Origin: Paramuribaculum sp.
GTDB lineage: Bacteria > Bacteroidota > Bacteroidia > Bacteroidales > Muribaculaceae
Assembly: GCA_029060545.1 (NCBI GenBank)
Contig: JAIDTT010000083.1
Coordinates: forward strand, 1 to 32,247
Length of the DNA: 32,247 nt
Direction of reading: 5' to 3'
Positions 26,458 through 32,247 of this stretch are shown one piece after another. Both the position numbers and the translations under genes were made by a program. A model generated the notes under the pieces. The model made no database searches. It had not been told where the DNA came from and worked only from the letters and a program-made list of their open reading frames with translations. Each line of letters begins with the position of its first letter. Position 1 is the first letter of the stretch.

Positions 26458-26660
26458 TAAGGCCAAGGAATTTTTGAAAGGTATAATTACTTTGGGCCCA
26501 TCAATCTGATAAAGTAGCAAGATCAGCCACTGAAACGCACTGGAAATTAATTGGCAGCACGCGTGATAACTCTCTTACTTAGAGACGTATACGCTTTTGT
26601 ATAGGAGTAAGTATCGGTAAGTCGATTTCTTTATCCCCCTACGTAGTTATAATCACTTAG
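26458..26660. other. Intergenic stretch with the second dyad but no gene
   Basis: No ORF with family resemblance, tRNA or long repeat is visible apart from the 15-nt dyad at 26571-26585. The stretch is AT-rich. Confidence 0.45.
26571..26585. repeat. Dyad element, right copy (inverted)
   Basis: TCTCTTACTTAGAGA, exact reverse complement of 26396-26410, 160 bp away. The pair could be operators or terminal inverted repeats of a 190-bp element; no target-site duplication is evident. Confidence 0.6.
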
Positions 26661-26663
26661 ATT

Positions 26664-26702
26664 ATAAAAAAATGAGAATGCGTTGTGCAACGCACCCTCA
26701 TT
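26664..26702 (-). terminator. Terminator of the lipoprotein genes
   Basis: On the minus strand a hairpin (outer ATGAG/CTCAT, inner TGCGTTG/CAACGCA, 26671-26702) is followed by about seven T. It lies 66 nt past the stop at 26769. Confidence 0.8.
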
Positions 26703-26768
26703 GTGAGTGATATTATCGGGATTTATCCACCTACATTGTTAAATGTCAATGTTTCGGAGTAAAAAGGA

Positions 26769-27158
26769 CTAAAGCGGATCAAGGATGGTCACCTCCTCAT
26801 CAAGCTGAAGCGATGCCATGGTGCTGTCGTCGAGTTGCTGCTCTCTGGGGGCTGCCTGGTGGATCTTGGGCTGCAACTGCTTGTTACGATCCTGATAAGC
26901 CTCGCGGAAGATTTGCTTTACGACGGCGTCGGCCGACGCTACAGAGTCGTTGATCAGCACTATGAGTGAGTCTACCGCACGAGCTTCAGGCGAATTTTCA
27001 CCATAGAGCGATTGGGCTTGCCGGAGCTGAAACTGAGCCTCCGCCAGATGGTAGCCCAGTCGGCGGGCATGACCTACATCGGTGATTGCCTGCTTATCGC
27101 CTCCGCCACACGCTGCGAGGGTGAGAGTAATGAATATGGCTGCTATGATCTTTTTCAT
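26769..27158 (-). CDS. Small lipoprotein with one helical repeat
   Basis: A 129-residue protein with a lipoprotein signal (MKKIIAAIFITLTLAACGGG, lipobox LAAC). The mature part is helical and contains one unit of about 65 residues ending in KQIFREAYQDRNKQL. The same unit occurs twice in the upstream lipoprotein (QQAFNAAYDTRHTQL and QEIYLQAYAAHYREL), so the two genes are paralogues. Its ATG overlaps the upstream stop as ATGA. Expected location is the periplasmic face of a membrane. Function unknown. Confidence 0.8.
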   Translation of the reverse strand: MKKIIAAIFITLTLAACGGGDKQAITDVGHARRLGYHLAEAQFQLRQAQSLYGENSPEARAVDSLIVLINDSVASADAVVKQIFREAYQDRNKQLQPKIHQAAPREQQLDDSTMASLQLDEEVTILDPL

Positions 27159-27805
27159 TGTGCGTCGGGCTGAGGTGCGGTGAGTTGTTCGGAGAGTTCC
27201 CTGTAGTGTGCGGCATAGGCCTGGAGGTATATTTCCTGAGCGGTTCGGTTGTCGCGATAGAGCTCAATGATTTCATCCTGGAACGCCTTCATATCGGCTT
27301 CGGCCTTCTTGTATTCTTCAGAATCCTTGCCCTTTTCAATGCCGGCGAGCTGAGTCATGATCTCCATCTCGGCGCCGAGCATACCAAGTTGTGCGGGATC
27401 GTCGGTGGGGCCGTAGGCCGATGCGAAGTCCTTGAGTTCCGGATGCTGATTCACGAGCTGAGTGTGGCGCGTATCGTAGGCGGCATTGAAGGCTTGCTGT
27501 GCTACGGAGTCTGACTGAAAGCGCTCCACGATCTTCATGGCGGCACGGTTCATAGTGGCCATGGCGCGAGTGGCGGCCACAGTGCCTTCGCCTTTCTGCT
27601 GTATGGTAAGCAGGGCTTCAATCTCAAGCTCGGCCAGACGCACACCGCACTGCTCGGCGGTGAGGGAGTCGAAGTTGAGCGAATCGGTAGTGAGGCTGTC
27701 TACCACGAGCGAATCGGCTTTGGCGCCTTCCGACGAGCCTGCGCCGGAGCATCCGGCAGCCATCCATGCAAGAAGGAGGAAGAGAGTGATGATGTTGGTC
27801 TTCAT
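27155..27805 (-). CDS. Lipoprotein with two helical repeats
   Basis: A 216-residue lipoprotein (signal about 1-18, lipobox MAAGC). After a Ser/Asp-rich linker two related helical units follow, about 55-120 and 125-190. Each begins near a C/L-G-x-x-x-A-E-x-E-I segment and ends with A-Q-x-x-x-x-A-Y-x-x-x-x-x-x-L. No known family is recognised. The gene starts 38 nt after the AlbA_2 gene ends and may share the mtnN transcript, since no promoter is obvious in the gap. Confidence 0.8.
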   Translation of the reverse strand: MKTNIITLFLLLAWMAAGCSGAGSSEGAKADSLVVDSLTTDSLNFDSLTAEQCGVRLAELEIEALLTIQQKGEGTVAATRAMATMNRAAMKIVERFQSDSVAQQAFNAAYDTRHTQLVNQHPELKDFASAYGPTDDPAQLGMLGAEMEIMTQLAGIEKGKDSEEYKKAEADMKAFQDEIIELYRDNRTAQEIYLQAYAAHYRELSEQLTAPQPDAQ

Positions 27806-27843
27806 GATTGATGATGTGATTATGATTATTTATTATTGAATAT

Positions 27844-28500
27844 TCAGATTGCCGTGAGATGAAATTTGCGGTTGACGAAGGTAAACTCTATCAGCTCCAT
27901 AGCGTAGAGTCGAAGCAGGGCACCGCGCAGAGTATCGGCCGACTGGCGCACTCCGGCAGCGAGCCGCTCCGGCAGCATAGGACCGTTGGCTTCCAGTCGG
28001 GCGAGCACTTCGCGCTCGGCATCGGCGGCTCCCGAGGGAGTGGAGGAGGGATTGTAACGCGCACGCCAGCAGTCAAGCATCAGAGGCGTCACTGCTATGT
28101 TTTCGTTATGGATGCGGAAGTAGGCCTGGCGTGAGCCGTCGGCCTCTATACACATCACCCCCTTTTCGGGAGAGGGGGCTACCTCGGCGCTCACCACTAT
28201 GGCGCGGCCGCCTTCGGTCTTGTATGCCGTGAAGTGCAGTTCCTGAGCAGGCTCACAATACATCTGGGCTGCCTGCTCGAGTAGGTAGATATCCTCGTCG
28301 GTACGGATACCGGCTATGGCACCGTTGTCCTTCACACCTACCAGCAGACGGCCTCCGACATTGTTGGCAAAGGCTGATATAGAGTGGGCTATCTTATGGG
28401 CATCGGATATGGCGAACTTGAAGTCCTGGGTGAGATGTTCGCCCTGAGCCACAGCGCGGCTCAGAAACGTATGACCTCTTATGGGACGCAGATCCTTCAT
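27844..28500 (-). CDS. AlbA_2-domain (Schlafen-like) ATP-binding protein
   Basis: A 218-residue protein. Residues about 15-125 match the AlbA_2/AAA_4 domain (QDFKFAISDAHKIAHSISAF, FANNVGGRLLVGVKDNGAIAGI). The C-terminal 70 residues look like a winged helix (EREVLARLEANGPMLPERLA, LRGALLRLYAMELIEF). Such proteins are often transcriptional regulators or nucleic-acid-associated proteins, but the biochemical role here is unknown. The frame is open further upstream, but the ATG at 28500 overlaps the luxS stop as ATGA and begins the family similarity, so it is chosen. Confidence 0.82.
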   Translation of the reverse strand: MKDLRPIRGHTFLSRAVAQGEHLTQDFKFAISDAHKIAHSISAFANNVGGRLLVGVKDNGAIAGIRTDEDIYLLEQAAQMYCEPAQELHFTAYKTEGGRAIVVSAEVAPSPEKGVMCIEADGSRQAYFRIHNENIAVTPLMLDCWRARYNPSSTPSGAADAEREVLARLEANGPMLPERLAAGVRQSADTLRGALLRLYAMELIEFTFVNRKFHLTAI

Positions 28501-28979
28501 CCGGGATAGTTGAGATTCGCTTCGGTGGGAGCTGCAAGCACCTCGTCGAGATATTTGCGGGCCTGACGGCGTGCGTCGGGCAGATCCATAAATGTGTAGT
28601 TGCCGCAGTCGCGTGCCGACGCACCGGGTATCTCGCCCTCGAAGTCGGCTATGAAAGCGAAGCACTCGCGCAGCAGATCCACCATATCGGCGCTGCGGTA
28701 ATCGCCCTGCACAATCAGATAGCTGCCGGTAAGGCAACCCATCGGACCCCAATATACTATGCGGTCGGCCCACTGCGGATGATTGCGCAGGAAAGTAGCG
28801 GCCAGATGCTCGATAGTATGGAGGGTGGCCGCGCCGAGCGCCGGCTGGCGGTTAGGCTCGGTGAGGCGCACGTCGAATGTCGACAGCACGTCGCCCGAGG
28901 GTGTCACGTCGCGGCGCGAGAGATACACACCGCGCAGCAGCCGGGTGTGATCCACTGTGAAGCTGGGTATCTTTTTCAT
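28497..28979 (-). CDS. luxS: S-ribosylhomocysteine lyase
   Basis: A 160-residue enzyme that splits S-ribosylhomocysteine into homocysteine and DPD, the precursor of autoinducer-2. Metal ligands H54 and H58 (HTIEHLAATFLRNH), E57, the catalytic C82 (GPMGCLTGSY) and the third metal ligand C125 (SARDCGNYTF) are all present. Length is normal. It overlaps both neighbours by ATGA, directly after mtnN, which supplies its substrate. Whether AI-2 signals in this organism cannot be told; the enzyme may serve only in methyl-cycle recycling. Confidence 0.97.
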   Translation of the reverse strand: MKKIPSFTVDHTRLLRGVYLSRRDVTPSGDVLSTFDVRLTEPNRQPALGAATLHTIEHLAATFLRNHPQWADRIVYWGPMGCLTGSYLIVQGDYRSADMVDLLRECFAFIADFEGEIPGASARDCGNYTFMDLPDARRQARKYLDEVLAAPTEANLNYPG

Positions 28980-29656
28980 AACTCGGCTATGATGTGGCGC
29001 AGGGTATCGAACGTGTGCTGAGGAGCCTCTTCCCAGAAGTTCTGGTACTGGGCGATATTGTCATCGGCTCCGGGAGTGTCGGATATCACGCGGATGCAGG
29101 CGAAAGGCACGGAGCGCAGGTAGCATACCTGAGCTATCGCGGCGCTCTCCATATCCACGGCGTCAACGTCCGGATAGAGTCCGCGGATGTGAGCTATCAC
29201 CTCGGGCGAACTTACGAATACGTCGCCCGACACCACGAGGCCGTGCTTGAGTGTGTCGCCCTCCTGAAGGCAGGGAAGCGAGTTGACGGCATCCGCGGTA
29301 TGAAAATATTGCGGACAGCCGGAAGCTACGCCCCATTCCGTACCGGGGCCACACCATACATCGTGATAGGCTATGCGTGTACCTACCACTATATCGAGGA
29401 TGCCGGCATTACCGCCGGTACCGCCGGCTACGCCGGTATTGATTATCAGGTCAGGATGATATTCGTCGATCATCAGCATCGTGCCCATGGCGGCATTCAC
29501 CTTGCCGATGCCGCATTTCATTGCCACGATATCCTTGCCCGCGATGGATCCTAAATGAAAATTGTAGCCACACTCGCTGTGTATGTGTTCACCTTCGAGC
29601 AGATGGGTGAGCAGCGCCAGCTCCTTGTCCATGGCCACTATGATGCCTATAGTCAT
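28976..29656 (-). CDS. mtnN: 5'-methylthioadenosine/S-adenosylhomocysteine nucleosidase
   Basis: A 226-residue nucleosidase (Pfs/MTAN) that cleaves the adenine from SAH and MTA. Recognisable are the start IGIIVAMDKELALL with E12, the phosphorylase-family segment LIINTGVAGG, VDMESAAIAQVC (ribose-binding Glu), and ISDTPGADDN with the catalytic Asp. It is the first gene of a cluster, with luxS downstream overlapping by ATGA. A -7 box lies 37 nt upstream. Confidence 0.95.
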   Translation of the reverse strand: MTIGIIVAMDKELALLTHLLEGEHIHSECGYNFHLGSIAGKDIVAMKCGIGKVNAAMGTMLMIDEYHPDLIINTGVAGGTGGNAGILDIVVGTRIAYHDVWCGPGTEWGVASGCPQYFHTADAVNSLPCLQEGDTLKHGLVVSGDVFVSSPEVIAHIRGLYPDVDAVDMESAAIAQVCYLRSVPFACIRVISDTPGADDNIAQYQNFWEEAPQHTFDTLRHIIAEL

Positions 29657-29693
29657 AATTGATATCTACGTGTTTCTTTTGATTGTGTATATA

Positions 29694-29701
29694 CAAAGTT
29701 A
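29694..29701 (-). promoter_or_regulatory. -7 box of the mtnN-luxS cluster
   Basis: TAACTTTG on the minus strand, exact match, 37 nt before the mtnN ATG. -33 unclear. Confidence 0.6.
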
Positions 29702-29814
29702 AGTACTTTTTTTGTAACGACGGCCACAACCCCATTTGATTTTCACACGATTGAAATACCTGTTACGAATGTGTAAAATTCCTGATTTTATGCTGTGGAA
29801 AGCTACCGATTGCT

Positions 29815-29822
29815 TAAATTTG
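29815..29822 (+). promoter_or_regulatory. -7 box of the esterase gene
   Basis: TAAATTTG, exact match, only 4 nt before the ATG at 29827. Predicted leaderless mRNA. Confidence 0.6.
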
Positions 29823-29826
29823 CGGT

Positions 29827-30636
29827 ATGCATCGAATATATCTACTTCTATCCGGCCTGATGCTCATAGCGCTCAGCTGCCACAGCACATCGCTCTATCG
29901 CGTTGACACCACTAATCTGCCCGACGGCTACGGCATGATCACCGTAGCTCTGCCGGCAAGTTACGGCGCCGATACCACGGCGCTTTATCCTACGCTCTAC
30001 CTGCTCAACGGTCATGGTGGCGACCATACTACGTGGGGCAGGATTGTCAATCTCGATTCACTCGCCACGGTCTACGGCATGATAATCGTATGCCCGGCCG
30101 GCCTCAACAGCTGGTATTTCGACGCTCCGGCGCAGCCCGGATTGCGTATGGAGAGCTATATCACCGACGACCTTACCGCATGGGTGGATTCGGCTTTCAC
30201 CACCTACGGCGACGCCTCCCATCGTGCAATAACCGGGTTGAGCATGGGCGGCCACGGCGGTTTGTGGTTGGCAATGCGTCATCCCGACCTGTTTGGTCTC
30301 GCCGGCTCTACGAGCGGTGGTGTCGACTTCACCCCCTGGCCCGGCAGCTGGAATATAGCCGATCGCCTCGGCGCTTATGACGACGATCCCGAACTATGGC
30401 GCGCCCACACCGTAATGCATGAGGCGCAGTCGCTCGAACCGGGCACACTGAAAATTATTTTCGACTGTGGCACGGAGGACTTCTTCTTCGAGGTAAACAA
30501 CCGGCTCGACTCGCTGCTCACTGAGCGCGGCATAGAGCACACCTACCTCACATCGCCCGGCGCCCACAACGGAGCCTACTGGTCTCGCTCCATCCTGCCC
30601 CAGCTCGAATTCTTCTCCGCTATTTGGAGTAAGTGA
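29827..30636 (+). CDS. Secreted esterase (esterase D/PF00756 family)
   Basis: A 269-residue alpha/beta hydrolase with an N-terminal signal (about 1-18; C18 makes a lipoprotein possible, though the ALSC lipobox is weak). The nucleophile is S139 in GLSMGGHGG. The acid is in FDCGTEDFFFE and the histidine is H247 in SPGAHNGAYW. The family includes feruloyl and acetyl-xylan esterases, S-formylglutathione hydrolases and mycolyltransferases. A secreted single-domain form in a gut Bacteroidales suggests carbohydrate or other ester cleavage, substrate unknown. The gene overlaps the convergent glycosyltransferase by 17 nt at the 3' end. Confidence 0.88.
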   Translation: MHRIYLLLSGLMLIALSCHSTSLYRVDTTNLPDGYGMITVALPASYGADTTALYPTLYLLNGHGGDHTTWGRIVNLDSLATVYGMIIVCPAGLNSWYFDAPAQPGLRMESYITDDLTAWVDSAFTTYGDASHRAITGLSMGGHGGLWLAMRHPDLFGLAGSTSGGVDFTPWPGSWNIADRLGAYDDDPELWRAHTVMHEAQSLEPGTLKIIFDCGTEDFFFEVNNRLDSLLTERGIEHTYLTSPGAHNGAYWSRSILPQLEFFSAIWSK

Positions 30637-31825
30637 AGTTGCTGCGGCGCTGACGGCGTCCGCGGATCTTATGGCGCAGTGTGCGCAGCGGACGCATAAG
30701 GCTGAGCCATGGCACAGTCCAGAAGAGCGGGCGCAGCTCGAGCGAACGGGCGCATTTGCGATATAGAATCTGATGCGTGATGCCGAACGCAATGCCGACA
30801 ATGAAAATGCCGGCCGCCACAACGAGCGACGGCAGCGCAAGCACCGATGCCGCTACCGTGCAGCCAAGCGATACCCACCAGGCCCACGACGATAACGCCC
30901 CCGTCATATAGGGAGCACGCGGCAGATACTGAGCCGTAAAGTCGCGGCGGCAGCGCAGTGAGTCATGACTCCACGCCGGACTATGTTCATCAGCGCGTAC
31001 GCGTCCGTCGTGGCTCAGCTCCACAGCGGTATTCGTCCGGGTAGCTATCTCGTGGATGAAGATGTCATCGTCGCCGTAGTTGAGGTTGAGCGTACGGGAG
31101 AATCCCTTATGATCGAAGAATACGCGGCGGCGGTAGGCCAGATTGTAGCCCGTACCCATATATGTATGCCCGCTGATAGCGGCCGAGAGATAGCGCGTGT
31201 CAGCCCATAGATCGTCGAACGAGCGGCGGCGACGACGGGCATCATTGTCAGGCTTGTCCTCGCCCCACGGGCGGGCATAGCCTATCACTATATCCTTGTG
31301 ATAGTCGGCCAGATGCGATGTCATACGCTGCAGCCAGTAGGGCGACTCTATGCGGCAGTTGCCACTCGTCAGCACCACCACATCATAGCGCGCCGCCTTG
31401 ATACCGAGCGTGATACACAGCTTGCGTCGCGACAGGCTGCGGGAGCGTTCGGGAGCGAAAGTCATATAGAGATTGGGATACTCCATCTCAAGCTGAGCCA
31501 CTATCGTAGCCGTCTCGTCATTGGCAAAATCATTGACCACGATCACCTCCATCGGCGACGGATAGTCCTGCTCGAGAATCTGAGGCAACAGAGTGCAGAG
31601 ATTGCGGGCGTCCCCCCGGGTGTGCACCACCACCGATACCGGCGGGAATGCCGCAGCATCTTCCGGCAGTTCGGTAGCATCATCGGCTTTCACCCTGCGG
31701 CTCACGCGCAGATACCGCGGCCACCAGATCAGAGCTATCACGATCATTGACAAAATTGCCACACCGGCAAAGATCCACACCACCGGCGGAAAATTGATAG
31801 AATATAAATCGGGAGAAATCGTCAT
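30620..31825 (-). CDS. Membrane glycosyltransferase, family 2
   Basis: A 401-residue protein with an N-terminal transmembrane helix (about 13-35) and a basic R/K-rich juxtamembrane segment. A GT-A domain follows (VSVVVHTRGDARNLCTLLPQ, VIVVNDFANDET, the acceptor-site GDDDIF and R-rich segments). One or two transmembrane helices lie near the C-terminus (about 315-355). It probably transfers a sugar to a lipid-linked or surface glycan at the inner membrane. There is no glycan cluster around it, so the product is unknown. A -7 box lies 21 nt upstream of the ATG. Confidence 0.88.
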   Translation of the reverse strand: MTISPDLYSINFPPVVWIFAGVAILSMIVIALIWWPRYLRVSRRVKADDATELPEDAAAFPPVSVVVHTRGDARNLCTLLPQILEQDYPSPMEVIVVNDFANDETATIVAQLEMEYPNLYMTFAPERSRSLSRRKLCITLGIKAARYDVVVLTSGNCRIESPYWLQRMTSHLADYHKDIVIGYARPWGEDKPDNDARRRRRSFDDLWADTRYLSAAISGHTYMGTGYNLAYRRRVFFDHKGFSRTLNLNYGDDDIFIHEIATRTNTAVELSHDGRVRADEHSPAWSHDSLRCRRDFTAQYLPRAPYMTGALSSWAWWVSLGCTVAASVLALPSLVVAAGIFIVGIAFGITHQILYRKCARSLELRPLFWTVPWLSLMRPLRTLRHKIRGRRQRRSNFTYSK

Positions 31826-31845
31826 CGGCTATATTAAATGTCACG

Positions 31846-31853
31846 CAAAGTTA
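31846..31853 (-). promoter_or_regulatory. -7 box of the glycosyltransferase gene
   Basis: TAACTTTG on the minus strand, exact TAnnTTTG match. No clear -33. Confidence 0.55.
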
Positions 31854-31892
31854 CTAAAAAAACAGATTTCGATTGATTTTTTTCGCATACTA

Positions 31893-31923
31893 TTGCATAG
31901 AATTAGAAAACTTCTTACCTTTG
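31893..31923 (+). promoter_or_regulatory. tRNA-Gln promoter
   Basis: TTG (31893-31895), 20 bp, TACCTTTG (31916-31923). Exact -7 match and ideal spacing. The tRNA starts 22 nt further on. Confidence 0.8.
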
Positions 31924-31945
31924 CACCGTTGAAATCAACACACCT

Positions 31946-32016
31946 TGCCTTGTGGTGTAATGGTAGCACGTCGGATTCTGGTTCCGCCTGTGAGGGTTCG
32001 AATCCTTCCAAGGCAA
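31946..32016 (+). tRNA. tRNA-Gln (anticodon CTG)
   Basis: A 71-nt cloverleaf. The acceptor stem is TGCCTTG with CAAGGCA, discriminator A. The D arm is GGTG-TAATGGTAG-CAC. The anticodon loop TTCTGGT gives CTG. The T arm is GAGGG-TTCGAAT-CCTTC. The outermost anticodon-stem pair (T27-C43) is mismatched. CCA is not encoded. Confidence 0.93.
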
Positions 32017-32021
32017 CTTCA

Positions 32022-32061
32022 AAGCTCGGTTAATCCCATTGGGGTTGACCGAGCTTCTTTT
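32022..32061 (+). terminator. Terminator of the tRNA transcript
   Basis: A 16-bp stem (32022-32037 with 32041-32056, two G-U pairs) with loop ATT, followed by CTTTTAT. Beyond it, to 32247, no gene is seen, only a small hairpin AGCGAT-TC-ATCGCT near 32153-32166. Confidence 0.85.
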
Positions 32062-32247
32062 ATGTCATCGCTGAAGCAAAATTCCGTTGGCCCGGTATGC
32101 CGACTCCTACCAAGGAAAGGGGCGCCCGGCTCTCATGCCCGGCACCCCAATCAGCGATTCATCGCTCCAAAAAAATGTCGTCAAAACTACTACTTGAGAT
32201 GATGGTTTATCATGGTATCAAAAGTCGTCGGTTGAATTAAGGTTGCT

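Noticed and set aside
26396..26585. Proven MITE with target-site duplication
   Set aside because: The flanks of the inverted repeats do not show a convincing direct duplication, so only a repeat pair is claimed.
28501..28773. N-terminal extension of the AlbA_2 gene into luxS
   Set aside because: The extension is a shadow of the luxS coding region; the ATG at 28500 overlaps the luxS stop and begins the domain similarity.
32056..32247. Protein gene downstream of the tRNA
   Set aside because: The only open frames run through the tRNA and terminator and have no resemblance to protein families.

Overview
The window looks like a chromosomal segment of a member of the Bacteroidota, order Bacteroidales, probably a gut Muribaculaceae-type organism. 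The order is well supported. Many genes are preceded by the phylum-specific sigma-ABfr promoter (-33 TTTG, about 20 bp, -7 TAnnTTTG). The gene set is typical: RprY/RprX, DUF4838, DcaP-like porin, NfnAB-type oxidoreductase and lipid A synthesis. The family is an inference from the GC-rich coding style. No phage, plasmid backbone, insertion sequence or CRISPR array is visible. The only gene that looks foreign is a broken, AT-rich RhuM-family gene at 20405-21263.

Layout. 1-2438: repeat-like intergenic DNA, then a secreted DUF4838 glycoside-hydrolase-like protein (minus). 2525-7087: typA, an AI-2E-family membrane protein and cardiolipin synthase (plus). 7182-9438: the two-subunit flavin/iron-sulfur NAD(P)H oxidoreductase nfnA-nfnB (minus). 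9439-10002: a long intergenic region with the first copy of a putative small RNA. 10003-13308: a DUF349 coiled-coil protein and a WcaJ-type sugar-phosphate transferase. 13309-13631: second small-RNA copy. 13632-15804: rprY-rprX two-component system. 15875-16040: a possible further small transcript. 16076-17404: DcaP-like porin (minus). 17529-20381: calcium-type P-ATPase (plus). 20405-21263: rhuM pseudogene. 21343-23178: MsbA-like ABC exporter (minus), divergent from lpxB and a low-molecular-weight tyrosine phosphatase (23277-24937). 25001-25585: SlyD-like FKBP with a metal-binding tail. 25669-26316: small membrane protein (minus). 26769-29656: a minus-strand cluster mtnN-luxS-AlbA_2 gene followed by two related lipoproteins. 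29827-30636: secreted esterase. 30620-31825: membrane glycosyltransferase (minus). 31946-32016: tRNA-Gln(CUG) with promoter and terminator.

Shared themes. Several genes serve the envelope: lipid A (lpxB, MsbA-like exporter), cardiolipin, a lipid-linked sugar transferase, a glycosyltransferase, a porin and lipoproteins. mtnN and luxS are consecutive steps of S-adenosylhomocysteine recycling and overlap by ATGA.

The most interesting signal is a 40-nt element present twice (9600-9639 and 13404-13445). Each copy sits next to a perfect 9-bp hairpin whose stem differs between copies at four positions, every one compensated. On the minus strand both loops are GNRA tetraloops. Copy 1 has an excellent minus-strand promoter (TTTG-N20-TAAATTTG) and the hairpin is followed by eight U. 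I read it as an approximately 65-nt small RNA on the minus strand, not a peptide, because indels break the frame on both strands. A second theme is that four genes have the -7 box only 4-6 nt before the ATG, which implies leaderless mRNAs.
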